Below, piece by piece: positions 13,153 to 23,769 of a DNA stretch of 64,000 nucleotides. The notes under the pieces were generated by a model. The model had not been told where the DNA came from. It did not search any database and worked only from the letters and a program-made list of their open reading frames with translations. Every line of letters begins with the position of its first letter. Positions within the stretch are counted from its first letter, which is position 1. The position numbers were made by a program, and so were the translations under genes. This DNA is from Lithospermum erythrorhizon (Eukaryota; Streptophyta; Magnoliopsida; Boraginales; Boraginaceae), in assembly GCA_019722365.1 (NCBI GenBank), contig JADFUC010001623.1, positions 62,001 to 126,000 of the forward strand, written 5' to 3'.

Positions 13153-13459
13153 TAATTCTTTCTTCTTCATGCCAGTACGCTTGCAGGAGCAATTTGTATC
13201 ACTTTTTGTGCATATGCTTGCTTCTTGTTTGTTGTCTTTCTTTGCTTGTTTGCGGATGTTGGGATTGGGTGGTAATGTCCCGTGTCCCTTTTCTTTGTGT
13301 GCATGTACTCCTTCGCCTTGGGGTAGGGGTTGGTTGTTTTGATGAGATGCCGATTTGATGGAACTCTGGAATTCTGACTTTTTTTTGTGTGGTGGTGTCA
13401 TCCGATGTGGGTTAGTTCCTCCACCTATGGTGGGGCCTTCGATCCGTGATACATATACC

Positions 13460-13930
13460 CGGGTAGTGAGTGTAGGATTTGTCCTTTGGCTTCTTGTGTT
13501 GTTTGTTCTTTTTTTCTTTGTTTGAGGCTGAGTTGGGAGGACTCTGGACCTCTGCCTTCTTTGTGTGGTGATATGATGCAGTTCGCGCGATACATTCTCC
13601 CCACGAGGCGGAGTAGTCTCCCCAGAGTTGATCCGTTTGGCTTAACTCTTGTCTTTTTTGCTTGGTGGTGGTAGGACATTTCTGAACCTCTGTATTCTTT
13701 GTGTGGTGATATGATCTGGCCTTGCCTGATACATTCTCCCCTGAGGTAGTGGTCTCCTAGAGTTGATCCACTTGGCTTCTTGCCTTGTCTTGTTTTTGCT
13801 TGAGGTTGAGTTGGTAGGACTCTGGACCTCTGTCCTCTTTGTGTGGTGATATGATGCGGCCTTGCATGATCGTTACTCCACGGTGATGATGCTCCTAGAG
13901 TTGATCCACTTGGCTTCTTTCCTCTGAGTG
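13460..13930. repeat. Tandem repeat, about 130-140-bp unit, roughly 3.5 copies
   Basis: The string GAGTTGATCC(G/A)(T/C)TTGGCTT recurs at about 13624, 13757 and 13893, with a degenerate copy near 13470. Between copies, TTTGTGTGGTGATATGAT and CTCTGGACCTCTG recur. On the minus strand all copies stay open in one frame (13425-13940), giving repeats of the type KPSGSTLG followed by ISPHKE.RG. I regard this as a 3'-region tandem array of the gypsy element and not as a protein gene. Confidence 0.75.
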
Positions 13931-14249
13931 GGATTGGCAACCCATCTCTTCTGGATGCGGGCTTATACGCCCCTTGTATCTTGTTTTATCTTCCTTTGGC
14001 AGGCTTCTAACTGCGTGTTGCTTGTCAGGTGATCATGGTTACATTTTCCACTGAGGGGGAGCACCTCAATCTCCACCTTCGCATTCATGATCATGAGGAG
14101 GTCGAAGACATTACAGGCTGCCTCTGGCGAGGGGTTGTTTCCCTCCTTGGGGAGCTCTTGATGGCAAGAATGCTGGTATTGTATAGTGGACACACAGGGG
14201 AGCACTTCCGTCAGCTGCGTTCTTCTTGAGTCGGGGCCACTCTGAGAGA

Positions 14250-15660
14250 CGAGCATCCGAAGATCTACCGTGTTTTGAGGGAAGACGTAGCTACTGGCGT
14301 TGGTCGTGGCATTCCTTCATTTCTCTCAATGGGTTGTTCGAATACTGCTCCGGGCTATTGGGAATGGCGCTTTGAAAACGTTTTTAATTAAAACTTGAGA
14401 AGCTACTCCACTTCTTGGAATATGAGGCAATGCATGCTTCCCCGTTTATTTATGAGTATTCTGACCCCCTAATGAAGGCTTTTTGTGGAGTGTTGGAGTC
14501 CGTCCACTGATCTATTCTCTTTACCTTGCCTCGCTGCGTGAGGTTTTACATTCCTTTATGGGATCTATATAAAATGGGTGGTCTTCCGATGGCGATTATC
14601 TAATGGATAGGAGTTGTTCCTTCGGCCAGTGTTTATCATCGTCCTTGGTAAGGAGGCGCATCCACGAGTTTTCCGTTTCTTACTCCATTCTTGTTAGATT
14701 TCTCTAGTGTCTTACTCGTTTGACCGGCTACATTTTACTCCCCGAGGAGAATGGATTAGCTTTTGGGTATGTTGCCTGCGAGGGGTTATACGGGGCCTTC
14801 ATTTTACAAAGGGCAGAGGCAGTTCTTAAGTCTTTGCCTTACTACCCCCGCAGATATGTCCCTACTCATGGGTCGCGTAGTGCCGAGAGTCTTCGAGTGT
14901 TTAAACGTCTAGGGTCCCTTCCTCTTTGGTGGATGAGGTATATTATGCTACTTTCTCGTCTTCTTGTTTTTGTATGTGTGAACTTCCTCTCGATCTTACT
15001 GGCAGCATCCGTCCCAGTGTGTTCAAGATGGCTAGCTGCGTAGCTGACCAGGAGAAGGCGGTGAGTTTGGCTATTCCACTTTCTTTACTGGCATCCCATA
15101 GGGGTTTGCGCCTTATAACGTACTGCACCTTGTCACGACTACCCGCTATCAAGTAGTTACAGTTGCTTCTTTCTGTTCACTATCTTCTTGGATGGATGGG
15201 TGCTTATCTACGTACTTATACGTCGTTGAAGAGATATCCTCCTGGTCCTTACATGGTGAGGTATAGTGGCCTGAGACCGATGTATGTCCTTTTCGTTATC
15301 GGAGGCTTATCAATATTTGGATGAGCGCATCCCCTACTGGGCTTCTACGCCCTTCACGTCCGACTCCGCAGGTGTTTATAGATGACCAACTAGATTCTGA
15401 GGAAGACATGGCCTTTCTTAAGCCTTACGTGTCAGCGTAGTTTGGATACAAAGAGGATGCTTACTTTAGCCCGTGTGAGGCATGACCACATCATTTTCAA
15501 AGCGGTTAGGCTTCACTATTTATCCACAGGTTTAAAGGCAGGGTCTAGAGACACCATCCTGGCTTTTGAGGGTTTGAGGTATTGGAGATCCTGTATTGCC
15601 ACCATGTTGGGACAGAGTGTGATGTTCCGGCGCATCGAGCATAGATGCTGCCAGGGTCAG
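14250..15660 (+). pseudogene. Plant mobile domain (PMD, aminotransferase-like) remnant, antisense to the gypsy element
   Basis: The plus strand carries, in order but in shifting frames, motifs of the plant mobile domain family: CWSPSTDLF at about 14490-14520, LWDLYKMGGLPM at 14555-14591, VHYLLGWMGAYLRTYT near 15177-15225, MVRYSG near 15253-15270, and KEDAYFSPCEA near 15445-15480. Family PMD proteins have the same order: a WxPxTNT-like segment, a SLWDLxxxGGLPI segment, an HYxxGW segment, then a sugar-free loop near VxYSG. Host PMD proteins (MAIN/MAIL type) act in the nucleus in silencing and genome stability, and PMDs also occur inside transposable elements. Many stops and frameshifts rule out a functional protein here. 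The orientation is opposite to the protease and LTR of the surrounding element. Confidence 0.75.
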
Positions 15661-17145
15661 GACTAGTTGGATAGTGTGGTTTTTACGCTACAGAGTATTA
15701 AGATTCCTCCTTTGGGACGGGTAAAGGAAAGAGCGTGCCCCGACTTCCGGGCCCTGTAGTTCCTTCGTCGTCGAAACCTTTGAAGAAATATTCCCTTTAT
15801 GCGGTTGATTCGGTGAATAGAGATCCTAAGCATACGAAGTGGGGTACTACTAGGAGGCCGGGTCCTATCGTCGTGTCTTCCCTTGACGTTCCTACCGCAG
15901 TTACCAAGGATGTAGATGCAACCTCGGTACTTGCCTTCCTTCTTTTGGGTTCTTCTGCATATGTCATCTTTTTATTCACACTCCTTTCTTTTCTGGTCTG
16001 GTGTACCTCGCCGAGGGATGAGGCTTAGGCGAGGTAGGTATGGATTATGAGGAACCTTGATTGCATGACTACGGAGGTAGCTGATCTTTGGGAATGCTAC
16101 TTGAGGAGATAGGCGATGTTGAGGGGCTAGCGGAGGTAGGCGATCTTTGAGAATGCTATAGGAGGTAGGCGGTGTGGAGGCATATTGGTGTGTTCAGCGT
16201 ATCGAGTCGATCCTTAGAGATAGCTTGAAGGCCACTTCGGTCGAGTTGTGATTTTTTGTGGAGGGTAAGTCACATAAAGCCCTTCTGGTAGAGGAGGAAG
16301 GCATCATGGCTTCTTATGAAGGGCTTTTCACGAGGAGTTCGTGAGATAGGATTTGTCGAATCGGGCCAAGCGGTTGAAGATTGTCTTCTTCTCGAGGCTC
16401 GTAGTGGCTTCGAGGGGATGCTCGGTGCGGTATTATCCTCACGAGGCAAATGATAGGATTGTGGCTATGGGGATAGCCGAGGCGGCATCATCTTCTAAGT
16501 TGCAGCACGAGACAAAGGCCATTAGCAGTGTTCGTACCACTGCTTGGCCGATCTCAAGAGAGGGGCTACCGGCAGGCAGGGATTGCTTGGCTGGACATAC
16601 ATGTGGAAGACCTACGGGCGTCGGTGGGAGGTAGTTCGAGTGTGATCAGCGAATGCAGGAGGTGAGCGAGCCGAGTTTGCGTTGAAGACAACTTCCTTGG
16701 AGGAGAGTATCGAGAAGGGCCGGAAGAGTCGGGTGGAGCAGCTAGGCATAGAGCTTAGGAGTCTTTGGTGGCCTTAGAGGGCTCCTTTAGTTGATTTCTT
16801 TTATGCACTTCTACTTTATTTTTATTTTTTCGACTTCTTCATTTGTAGGAGACTCTCCTTTGTTGAGATACATTTTTTATCTTGATTATTTACTGCGTCT
16901 TTTTCTTTTTGCATGTATACTTCATTTATTGATATTTCTTTTTTGCCCTTGTCTGCACTTCTTCGAGAAAAAATATAAAGATCGTTTGAGATTATGAAGC
17001 TTAGCAGGGGTGCCAAGCGTATGCGTACCCGCCAGGATCAAGGTAAGCGTAGTTCAATAGGGGGGTTTGATCTTTTTTAACTCATATCAAGGAGGGTAAT
17101 TAGGCGGGTTATATACTGGGCGCAGGATTCTCTCAGTAGAGATTG
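15661..17145 (+). other. Degenerate continuation of the antisense coding region
   Basis: Open stretches at 15735-16028 and 16353-16634 are short and unrelated to any motif I recognise. A basic/acidic stretch near 16690-16760 (LEESIEKGRKSR type) resembles the coiled-coil tails that follow PMDs in transposon proteins, but this is a guess. Two imperfect copies of a GGAGGTAGGCGATCTTTGAG unit lie at about 16070-16170. Confidence 0.35.
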
Positions 17146-17149
17146 TAAC

Positions 17150-17420
17150 CTCCTACCCGAGTGGGTTGGATAGTTTATACTCGTGTTCAGGAGTTCTATA
17201 GGTAATTTAACCTCCTACCTGAGAGGGTTGGACAATTTATACTCGTGCTCAGGAGCTCTATAGATAATTTAACCTCCTGCCCGAGAGGATTGGACAGTTT
17301 ATACTCGTGCTCAAGAGTTGGGGTAGACAGTTTCTCCTCTTATCCGGGAGGTTGGTGGGCAGTTTATCCTAATGCTTAGAAGGTTGATGAGCAGTCTATC
17401 CTCATGCTTAGGAGGTGTCT
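17150..17420. repeat. Tandem repeat, about 62-bp unit
   Basis: Three good copies of a unit beginning TAACCTCCTACC and ending TCTATAGGTAATT lie at about 17146-17330, each containing GGTTGGA and TTTATACTCGTG. Two more decayed copies follow up to about 17415 with GGAGGTTGGTGGGCAGTTTA-like sequence. The array lies inside the gypsy element. Confidence 0.8.
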
Positions 17421-17427
17421 TGTTTGT

Positions 17428-18090
17428 TTATAGGTGGTAACGCCTTGAGGGTCGACCATGTCGGGGTCGCCTTTTGTTTGTTCTTCCCTCGAGGTCTTTG
17501 CAGCGTTGTTGCGTGATGACATCCTTCGCTTTATTGAAAAGCGGATGGTTCAGGCAGACCACTTTTGACGTTCTCTTGATTTTTGGCGGGTGGCACTCAT
17601 TCCACATGGTCTGTTCGTAGATATACCGGTATACCCATTTGTCCGGGTGTTTGTTCAATATCCTAGCGACTTCACTATTATGTCCGGGATCGGGTTTTCC
17701 GTCATTCTCCCATAGGGTTTCTTCATATATGTAATAGTGCATACCCATGTCTATTTTTTCTTCAAGGATTATTTCCCGCTGCGGGATGACTTCGTACATG
17801 AATTCCACTTTTAGGCTTTGGAGACTGGTTGTGTTTCTTCAATCTTTGGTGGATGGAACTCATTCCATGGTCTGCTCATAGATGTAGCGGTATACCCGAG
17901 CATGCAGGTCTTTAGCATGTAGCAGGGACCTCGTGTTGCGTCCCGAGGGAGTCGGGTTTTTTGTCATTCTCCCATATGGTTTCTTCATATATGTATCGGT
18001 GTACACCTACTTCTATGATCTCTTCCAGTGTTCTCTTTCATTGTGGGATCTCCTGATACATGAAATAAGCTCTCAGCTGCAGAGAGGTTG
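17428..18090 (-). pseudogene. Unidentified duplicated coding segment with YIYE repeats
   Basis: Two tandem copies of about 270 bp (17570-17816 and 17845-18085) are related. On the minus strand the first copy is open (17428-17808) and encodes two similar motifs about 40 residues apart, YYIYEETLWEND and YRYIYEQTMWNE. The second copy shows the same pair in broken frames (RYIYEETIWEND is readable). So an ancestral protein had a repeated motif YIYExTxWxN/E with a GKPD- or HPPKI-like linker. I do not recognise the family. It sits downstream of the protease remnant in the gypsy element, where pol would be expected, but it is not reverse transcriptase or integrase. Confidence 0.5.
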
Positions 18091-18659
18091 GCGAGGTTTC
18101 TTGATAGTCAGCCCCGGGACCTCCTCCTGCAATATGTTCACGAGGAATGAAGAGGCGATACTCCCGAGGAGTTCCTTTGAATCCTCGGTACCTCCGATCT
18201 ATGTAGATACATCCTCACGCACCCTTTTTGAGTGGTAGGAGGTGGTTAAATCGTACTCTTTGCTCACTGATTTCTTAATGCTTTTGGAAGATGGACACGA
18301 GGTAGGGTTGGATTCTTGGTATTTGTCCCCAACCTGGAAGAGCGATTTCTAGCCGGCTTCTTTTAAGTTATTGAGTTACAACCTTTGGAATGATACTATT
18401 CTCAAGTGTTGTTTCTTCGAGTCTTGAAGGGTTCTTGATTAGCCTCAGTTATATGGTAGTTGGCTAACCTCTTGCCCGGTCGTGATCTTGTGATATAGGC
18501 TTCAAGGTGCATCGATGCATTTGTCGGGCTTTTGATAGAGTACCCTTTGTGTTGCAGCTTCTCTTGAGTCTCATTCGAGCAATGGCTCGTTAGAACCATT
18601 GTGTTTTGACTTACAATTGTTATTTGATTTACCCGTAGGTGCGTCGTTCGTGGGGTCAT

Positions 18660-19470
18660 GGTTGCCTTGACTGGGAGGTCCTTAAGCCTTGGGATTAAAT
18701 AGATCGTGCTTTCGATCTTAGGCCCTTATGCTTGGTGTCACGGCCTTTGAGTGTAAGTGAATGCCACCACTACGCAGCGAGTTTGTGGTAGCATTAAATA
18801 CTTTGATTTAACTGATGACTTCTTTCCTCTTTGTTGGGAGGGGCTTGGCGAGAAGAACACTTTAGCGCCTACAGCTCTTTCCCTTGGCATTCACTTGATC
18901 CATCCGTGTACCTTCTTTTGATGGGAGCTTGGCATCGGAAAAGAAATTGTGCCTCTTGATAGTGAGAGCAGGTTGCTTTATGCAACTTTGATTGTCCTTT
19001 TTGTGCAGGTGTAGTACTTAAAGCATTGATGCAAAGTTGAAGGTATTACATTGCTGTTGTGGATCTATGGCCTTCCCATTAGTACATTATAGGTGGCCTT
19101 GGAGTCCATCACGTGGAGAACTTCGGCGTGATGTTGTTAGCCAGTGCTGGGTTAACTCCCTAGTTGAAAGCCTTGTATCATGACCCAGAGTCTTTGTAAG
19201 TCTTACATTTGAGATGCTTAACAATTTAAGTGTGTGAGGTAGAATATTCGCCGATCCCCGTCCACTAGAATTACGCTGCATGCCGACGCGCCGGATAGGT
19301 ACCCGGATATGTAGAGCGAGCGGTTATGGTCACCGTCTTCTTCTGGAATATTTTCATTTGTGAAGGTGACTGTGAAGCTCTGAGGGACCTCCGGGGTTGT
19401 TTGGGAGCCTCTGAGGTTGTCTCCGCCTCTGGGATGTCCTCAACTTCCACGTACATATGGCATGACTCCT
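18660..19470 (-). pseudogene. Gypsy aspartic protease region (Tat lineage), broken
   Basis: On the minus strand the segment 19340-19010 reads in successive broken frames as a retroviral-type aspartic protease: YISGYLSGAS, an LVDG active-site area near 19255, ILPHTLKLLSISN, then near 19090-19015 a GRP-stop-IHNSNVIPSTLHQCFK segment. That order (YISG, DGGSxxNILP, GRPWIH..VVPSTLHQCFK) is characteristic of plant Tat/Ogre-type gypsy polyproteins. The tryptophan after GRP is a TAG stop here and at least one frameshift follows. A short acidic frame at 19271-19456 precedes it. The protease would have processed the element's own polyprotein. Confidence 0.75.
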
Positions 19471-20439
19471 TTATGTCTTTGTAACCGGAATCACTAAGGT
19501 AGTCTTCTCACTTCATCCCGAATTCCAGCTTGCTTCTCCAGAAGTCTTCTAGTACTTTGACTTCAGCTTTGTTAATGATGGTGAGGGTTATGTGGTTGGA
19601 GACTTTCTAGTACTGATAGTACTTACAATGAAATGCAGTTACATTGCTTGTTGGCTTCTTTCCAGTTGCTTAGGCTCATTGAAGTTCGATTAGCTTGGCC
19701 TTGAGCAGCTCCTCAAACATCCCGGGGATGTCAGACTCAAAGAAGGGTACTCCTTAGCTTGCATTTCTTTTAGTGTGAGGCGTTTGTTATCTCCAAGGTT
19801 GAGCCCTCCTTCTCTTCTCTTAGTCTTGAAAGAGAACTTAGTTGATTTGGAAGTTATGGCGTGGGCATCCTTCTTCTCGATTTTGGATGCTTCCCTCGGT
19901 CTCTTTGCCTCGTACTTGGCTTTATAAGGGGTGACGTTGCGGTGATGGCGTCATTCCCGCATTTGCTGCTATGGTTTTGCTCGATATGATGTGCTCACAG
20001 TGGATAATTTGCTTTCGCAATCTTCGATGGTATCCCCTAAGGATGTACAGCTGTCATAGAATTAATGTGAAGAAGTGGAGTCGGGGAACTCATTTTTTAG
20101 GCGTACTTGGCCATCGATGGAGTCGATTCCGCTCTATGTACCGCTCGAATCATTCCACTTTCGAGGCCCGGATGAAGCTGTTTTGACCATATGATGATAC
20201 TCAACACATTCGGCGTTGTTGCGGCGTCTCTCTATGAAGTGGGCGATATCTTTGCTTGGGATTTCCAATAATCAAACTATTTGCGGAACTTTGGAGGTTG
20301 ATAGCCTTGAGGCATTTTTGACTATACATCACGGGGAGCTATATGGTTTGACATAGGAGTATGAGGGAGGCTGCTTAAATGCTTGGAAGTATCTTTGAGG
20401 GGAGGCTAACCCCGTCTTGAGGATTTTTTAAGGAGTTTG

Positions 20440-22300
20440 ACTTTTAGTTTTGTTGTTTTTAGATGCCGAATGTATTATGGTATAGAAATGTTATCAGAGT
20501 ATCGGTGAGGAATTAGGGGTGATTTTGAGGTAGTTGTATTGGGGTTAGAAAGTGGTGTAAAGTTGTATGTTGACTTTTTTTATTGACTTTTCTTAAATTG
20601 ACTTTAAATAGTATTAATATGAGGTTAGAGGAACTTTTAATATAGTTGAATTAGGTATAGAATTGTTGGTTGGGATATGGATAGGTAGAAATTTGGTTGA
20701 GGAAGTTTGGAAAGAAAAGTTCGTATGGTAATTAGTGCTTGAATTGGAGGTTGTTTTTAATAGGTTAATTGGTTGTTAATTTATTTAGATTGATTAAGTC
20801 TTAAGCAAGATGTTATTGTTGAGGTAATAAGGTGATAGCCGAATATTGAGATTTTTCGAGGTTGGCGATTGGAATATGAATTGTTGGAATGTTAGGGTGT
20901 ATACCCGATGCTGGGAATAGGATGATTCTTTAGAGTTGTAAATTTGAATGGAGGCAGAGTAATGTATGATTTTTCTGAATAGGAGATGAGCTTTGGATCT
21001 AGCACAGAGCGCATAGAGATATCGTTACTACTTTTTGGGCTCGAGGTGAGTACGAATCTCACGATGGGGACCTTTTCGTATATATTATGTTGTATATATT
21101 ACATGTGATATCTTAGGACTATTAAATATGTGTATTGTGTGGCTATAATCGATATTAGGTGAAAATTGGCAGATTTATGATGAAAATGGTATGAAATAAG
21201 CGAGATTTGATTGACATTATGAGATAACTAGGTATAAAGAAGTATGTTATGACATAATTGAGATTATGAGTTACGTGCTTGAATGAATTTTGAATATAAT
21301 TCATGTTATGAGAAATTGTGTGTGTGGCTATTATTTGTAATATTGAGTAAAATATCTTTGTGTGTGTGGCACAATGCGGATAGTAGCGATTGCTTTATGT
21401 GTTATTTTGCTTGGGAGGCGGTGGTGACCCCGGCAGGAGTTTGTGCAGTGTGCATATTGTGTGGGTAGCCAGGTGGATTCGGGAGGTTTGGTGGTATGCA
21501 GCATTGAGGGTGTAGCCTCGGTCGGGAGGATGGTGAGGTGGAGGCCCACGTCTGATTATTTGGAGGTGGATTCCTCGTATGTGTATTATTTGGAGGTGGA
21601 TTCCTCGTATGTGTATTATGTACGTATGGAGGTGGATTCCTCGGTGTGTATTACTTGGGGTGGTTTACCGTATGTGTATTATCTGTGGAGGTGGATTCCT
21701 GTTGATGACTTTGTGTGTTGAGATTGTTTCATAAATACAACCATTAGTTATGAATATAATCTCATGTGTAAGCGTCGTGCTTAACATTGTATAAAGAGAA
21801 ATCTATGTGATATGTGGGCGATTATTTTTAATACCACGATTAATATGCGTGCATATGATATATTTATACTATATATAAGCATGAATATATATGATGGAAT
21901 CGATGCGTGGTATTTGTATTCACTCGAACTTAATAGGCGGCTCACATTCTCATGGGCGGAAGTTTCCATTACTGAGTTTCTAGGAGTGATCGTTGAGGTG
22001 GTGAGGAAGCGGTTTCTTGGTAGTGGAGATCATAGGTGAGGCGGTGGTGGCATAGGAAGTCCCTCATCAGTCATTTCTTTTTTGTTGAAAATTTGTATAT
22101 TTGAAGGATTGGTGGGTTGTATTATATTGGCCAGTGCAGTTTGTGTCGTACTTTCACGATGATGTATTTTTGGTTGTGTTACATTTGTCCGTTATTTTGT
22201 TGGATGTATTGTTGGAAACACCCGCGATGGAAATAGGAGCTCTATTTTGATAATGTCGGCGGGGTTATGTTGTTATTGTATCCATCGTTAGAGTGAGCTT
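20440..22300 (+). mobile_element. Probable nested gypsy-type LTR sequence
   Basis: The segment begins with motifs also found, inverted, at the start of the window (TTAGATGCC, repeated GTTGACTTT, TATACCCG). A GGGCTCGAGGTGAGTACGAA string near 21037 resembles the R/U5 area of chromovirus LTRs. It interrupts the space between the primer-binding site and protease remnant of the minus-strand element, which suggests a later insertion. No target duplication or coding domain was found. Confidence 0.35.
21555..21712 (+). repeat. 30-bp minisatellite
   Basis: Two perfect adjacent copies of a 30-bp unit (TTGGAGGTGGATTCCTCGTA plus TGTGTATTAT) start at about 21560 and 21590, followed by three decayed copies with small insertions up to 21710. 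On the plus strand it stays open and encodes LEVDSSYVYY repeats, but no start or domain suggests a real protein. Confidence 0.8.
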
Positions 22301-22602
22301 CTGGTATACGGGTTGTTAATGATCTTAACCTCGAGGCGGCCGACTTGGGGTGGAGTGGGTAGAGCAAGTATTAAGGACTGGATGGTGGCCGAAATACCTT
22401 GGTTGAGTAGGCTTGAGCCTTCAAGGTATTCAATGTCCCTTTCACATGTGGGACATCTCATTCCAGGTTATATGGGGCGCCTAGTCGCCTGTCAGGTGGT
22501 AACCCGCGTTGCCTCTGAGGCTCCTGGTAGTATGTTGGAGCTGGAGACTCGGTATTGCGAAGGGAACTACCGATCGGAAGTGACGAGGTAAGGAATGTAG
22601 AT

Positions 22603-22619
22603 CCCACCGGGGAGTGCCA
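22603..22619 (-). promoter_or_regulatory. Primer-binding site of the gypsy element
   Basis: On the minus strand the sequence TGGCACTCCCCGGTGGG lies eight bases after the LTR end. It resembles the TGGCGCCCACCGTGGGG-type primer-binding sites of plant gypsy elements with a few changes. It fixes the orientation of the element (minus) and the inner boundary of its 5' LTR. Confidence 0.6.
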
Positions 22620-22635
22620 AAAGATTTGTATCAAG

Positions 22636-22690
22636 AAGAAAGATTTTATTATTTACATGCGCTCCGAATAATAAAATCCGCAGAAAATCT
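22636..22690. other. Hairpin at the LTR terminus
   Basis: GATTTTATTATT, 13 bases, then AATAATAAAATC form a perfect 12-bp stem, flanked by AAGA/TCTT-type pairing. The copy at about 3958-3995 keeps the structure with one change. A stem-loop at the U5 end could serve in RNA packaging or termination, but this is inference. Confidence 0.65.
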
Positions 22691-23761
22691 TTCAATTACG
22701 ATGAAAATATTTATCTAAATGGTTGGGGGTTCGACTATCAGTCTAGTAATCTCCTACGTATGTTGAAGTCTACAATATAACTTGGCTTGATATGGACTCG
22801 GTAGCTCGAGATATGGCTTGGATATGTGTCACCGGGCCCGGGGCACAGCTTGAGAATTGGTCTTTGACTTTGGATATAGTCGAACGAGGTGCCTTTGACA
22901 CTTGATCCGTATGGTTATATGGACTTGATCTTTGTCTTGAATTTGGATTCCTTAAGATCGAGTACGGATGGTGGGACCGACGCTTCCACTTGTGTATATG
23001 TGGAATTTGGTTGGAAGCGGTTGACCCTCCTTGACTTGATATGTGGGTTGGCTGGATGCTCGATCCTACTTGAGTTGATATGTATTTGTGGGACTTTGAT
23101 GTGATGACTTGGATATGTGTCTCACCGGGATCTTTGAAATCGACTTATCCTCTTAGTGTTCTTGGACTAGATGAACCTTGGCCTTCGAGGGGTTAGTTCC
23201 TTCGGTAGGTAGGACATGCATTTCTAGTCTTTAGATGTAGAGCAAGGCCCCAGCCGGTTTGATCCTACTATTTGATTTGACTTGAGTATTAAGTGGGTAG
23301 CTCGGCTTACCGTGACTAGTGGGATGGTCCGCACTCCTGCTTGGCATGTCAGACGCCTCTTTGGTGGCTAGGAGTAAGATGCCGGCTTGATCCTCTCCAC
23401 AACTTGACACAGTGCATGGGCTTTAGCGGCGTATCTCCTGGCTTTGTTAGGAATGGCCAGCATAACTTCTTGTTGGAGATTGAGTTCGCAGCAGTGGGGA
23501 TTCGAGTTGTCCTCCTTCACGATGGAGATTCGGGATTTTCCACCTTGATGTTGGAGATTCGGGATTGCCCGCCTTTCTGATGAGTTTTAGGCGGCACATT
23601 TGATCTTCGGTGTCTAGAGGCGCTTGCTGCGTTGAATCTTCAAGTTGGAGATGCTTCATCTTGTTGATCTTCTTCTTTAGTGCTTTTCAGCAGATTCTCC
23701 ATCTTTTTTGCCTTCTTTTTCTCCCACTTCAACTTATGATTTATTTTTGAAAATATGGGGG

Positions 23762-23769
23762 TATTTATA
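23762..23769 (-). promoter_or_regulatory. LTR TATA box
   Basis: TATAAATA in the context CCTATAAATACCCCC on the minus strand, about 370 bp inside the inferred LTR start. A typical plant LTR promoter. Confidence 0.55.

Noticed and set aside
13425..13940. 171-codon frame considered as a protein gene
   Set aside because: It is the reading-through of a tandem DNA repeat with no domain or start signal.
17150..17420. 62-bp repeats considered as a regulatory array
   Set aside because: They sit within a degenerate retroelement and show no conserved binding motif beyond the repeat itself.
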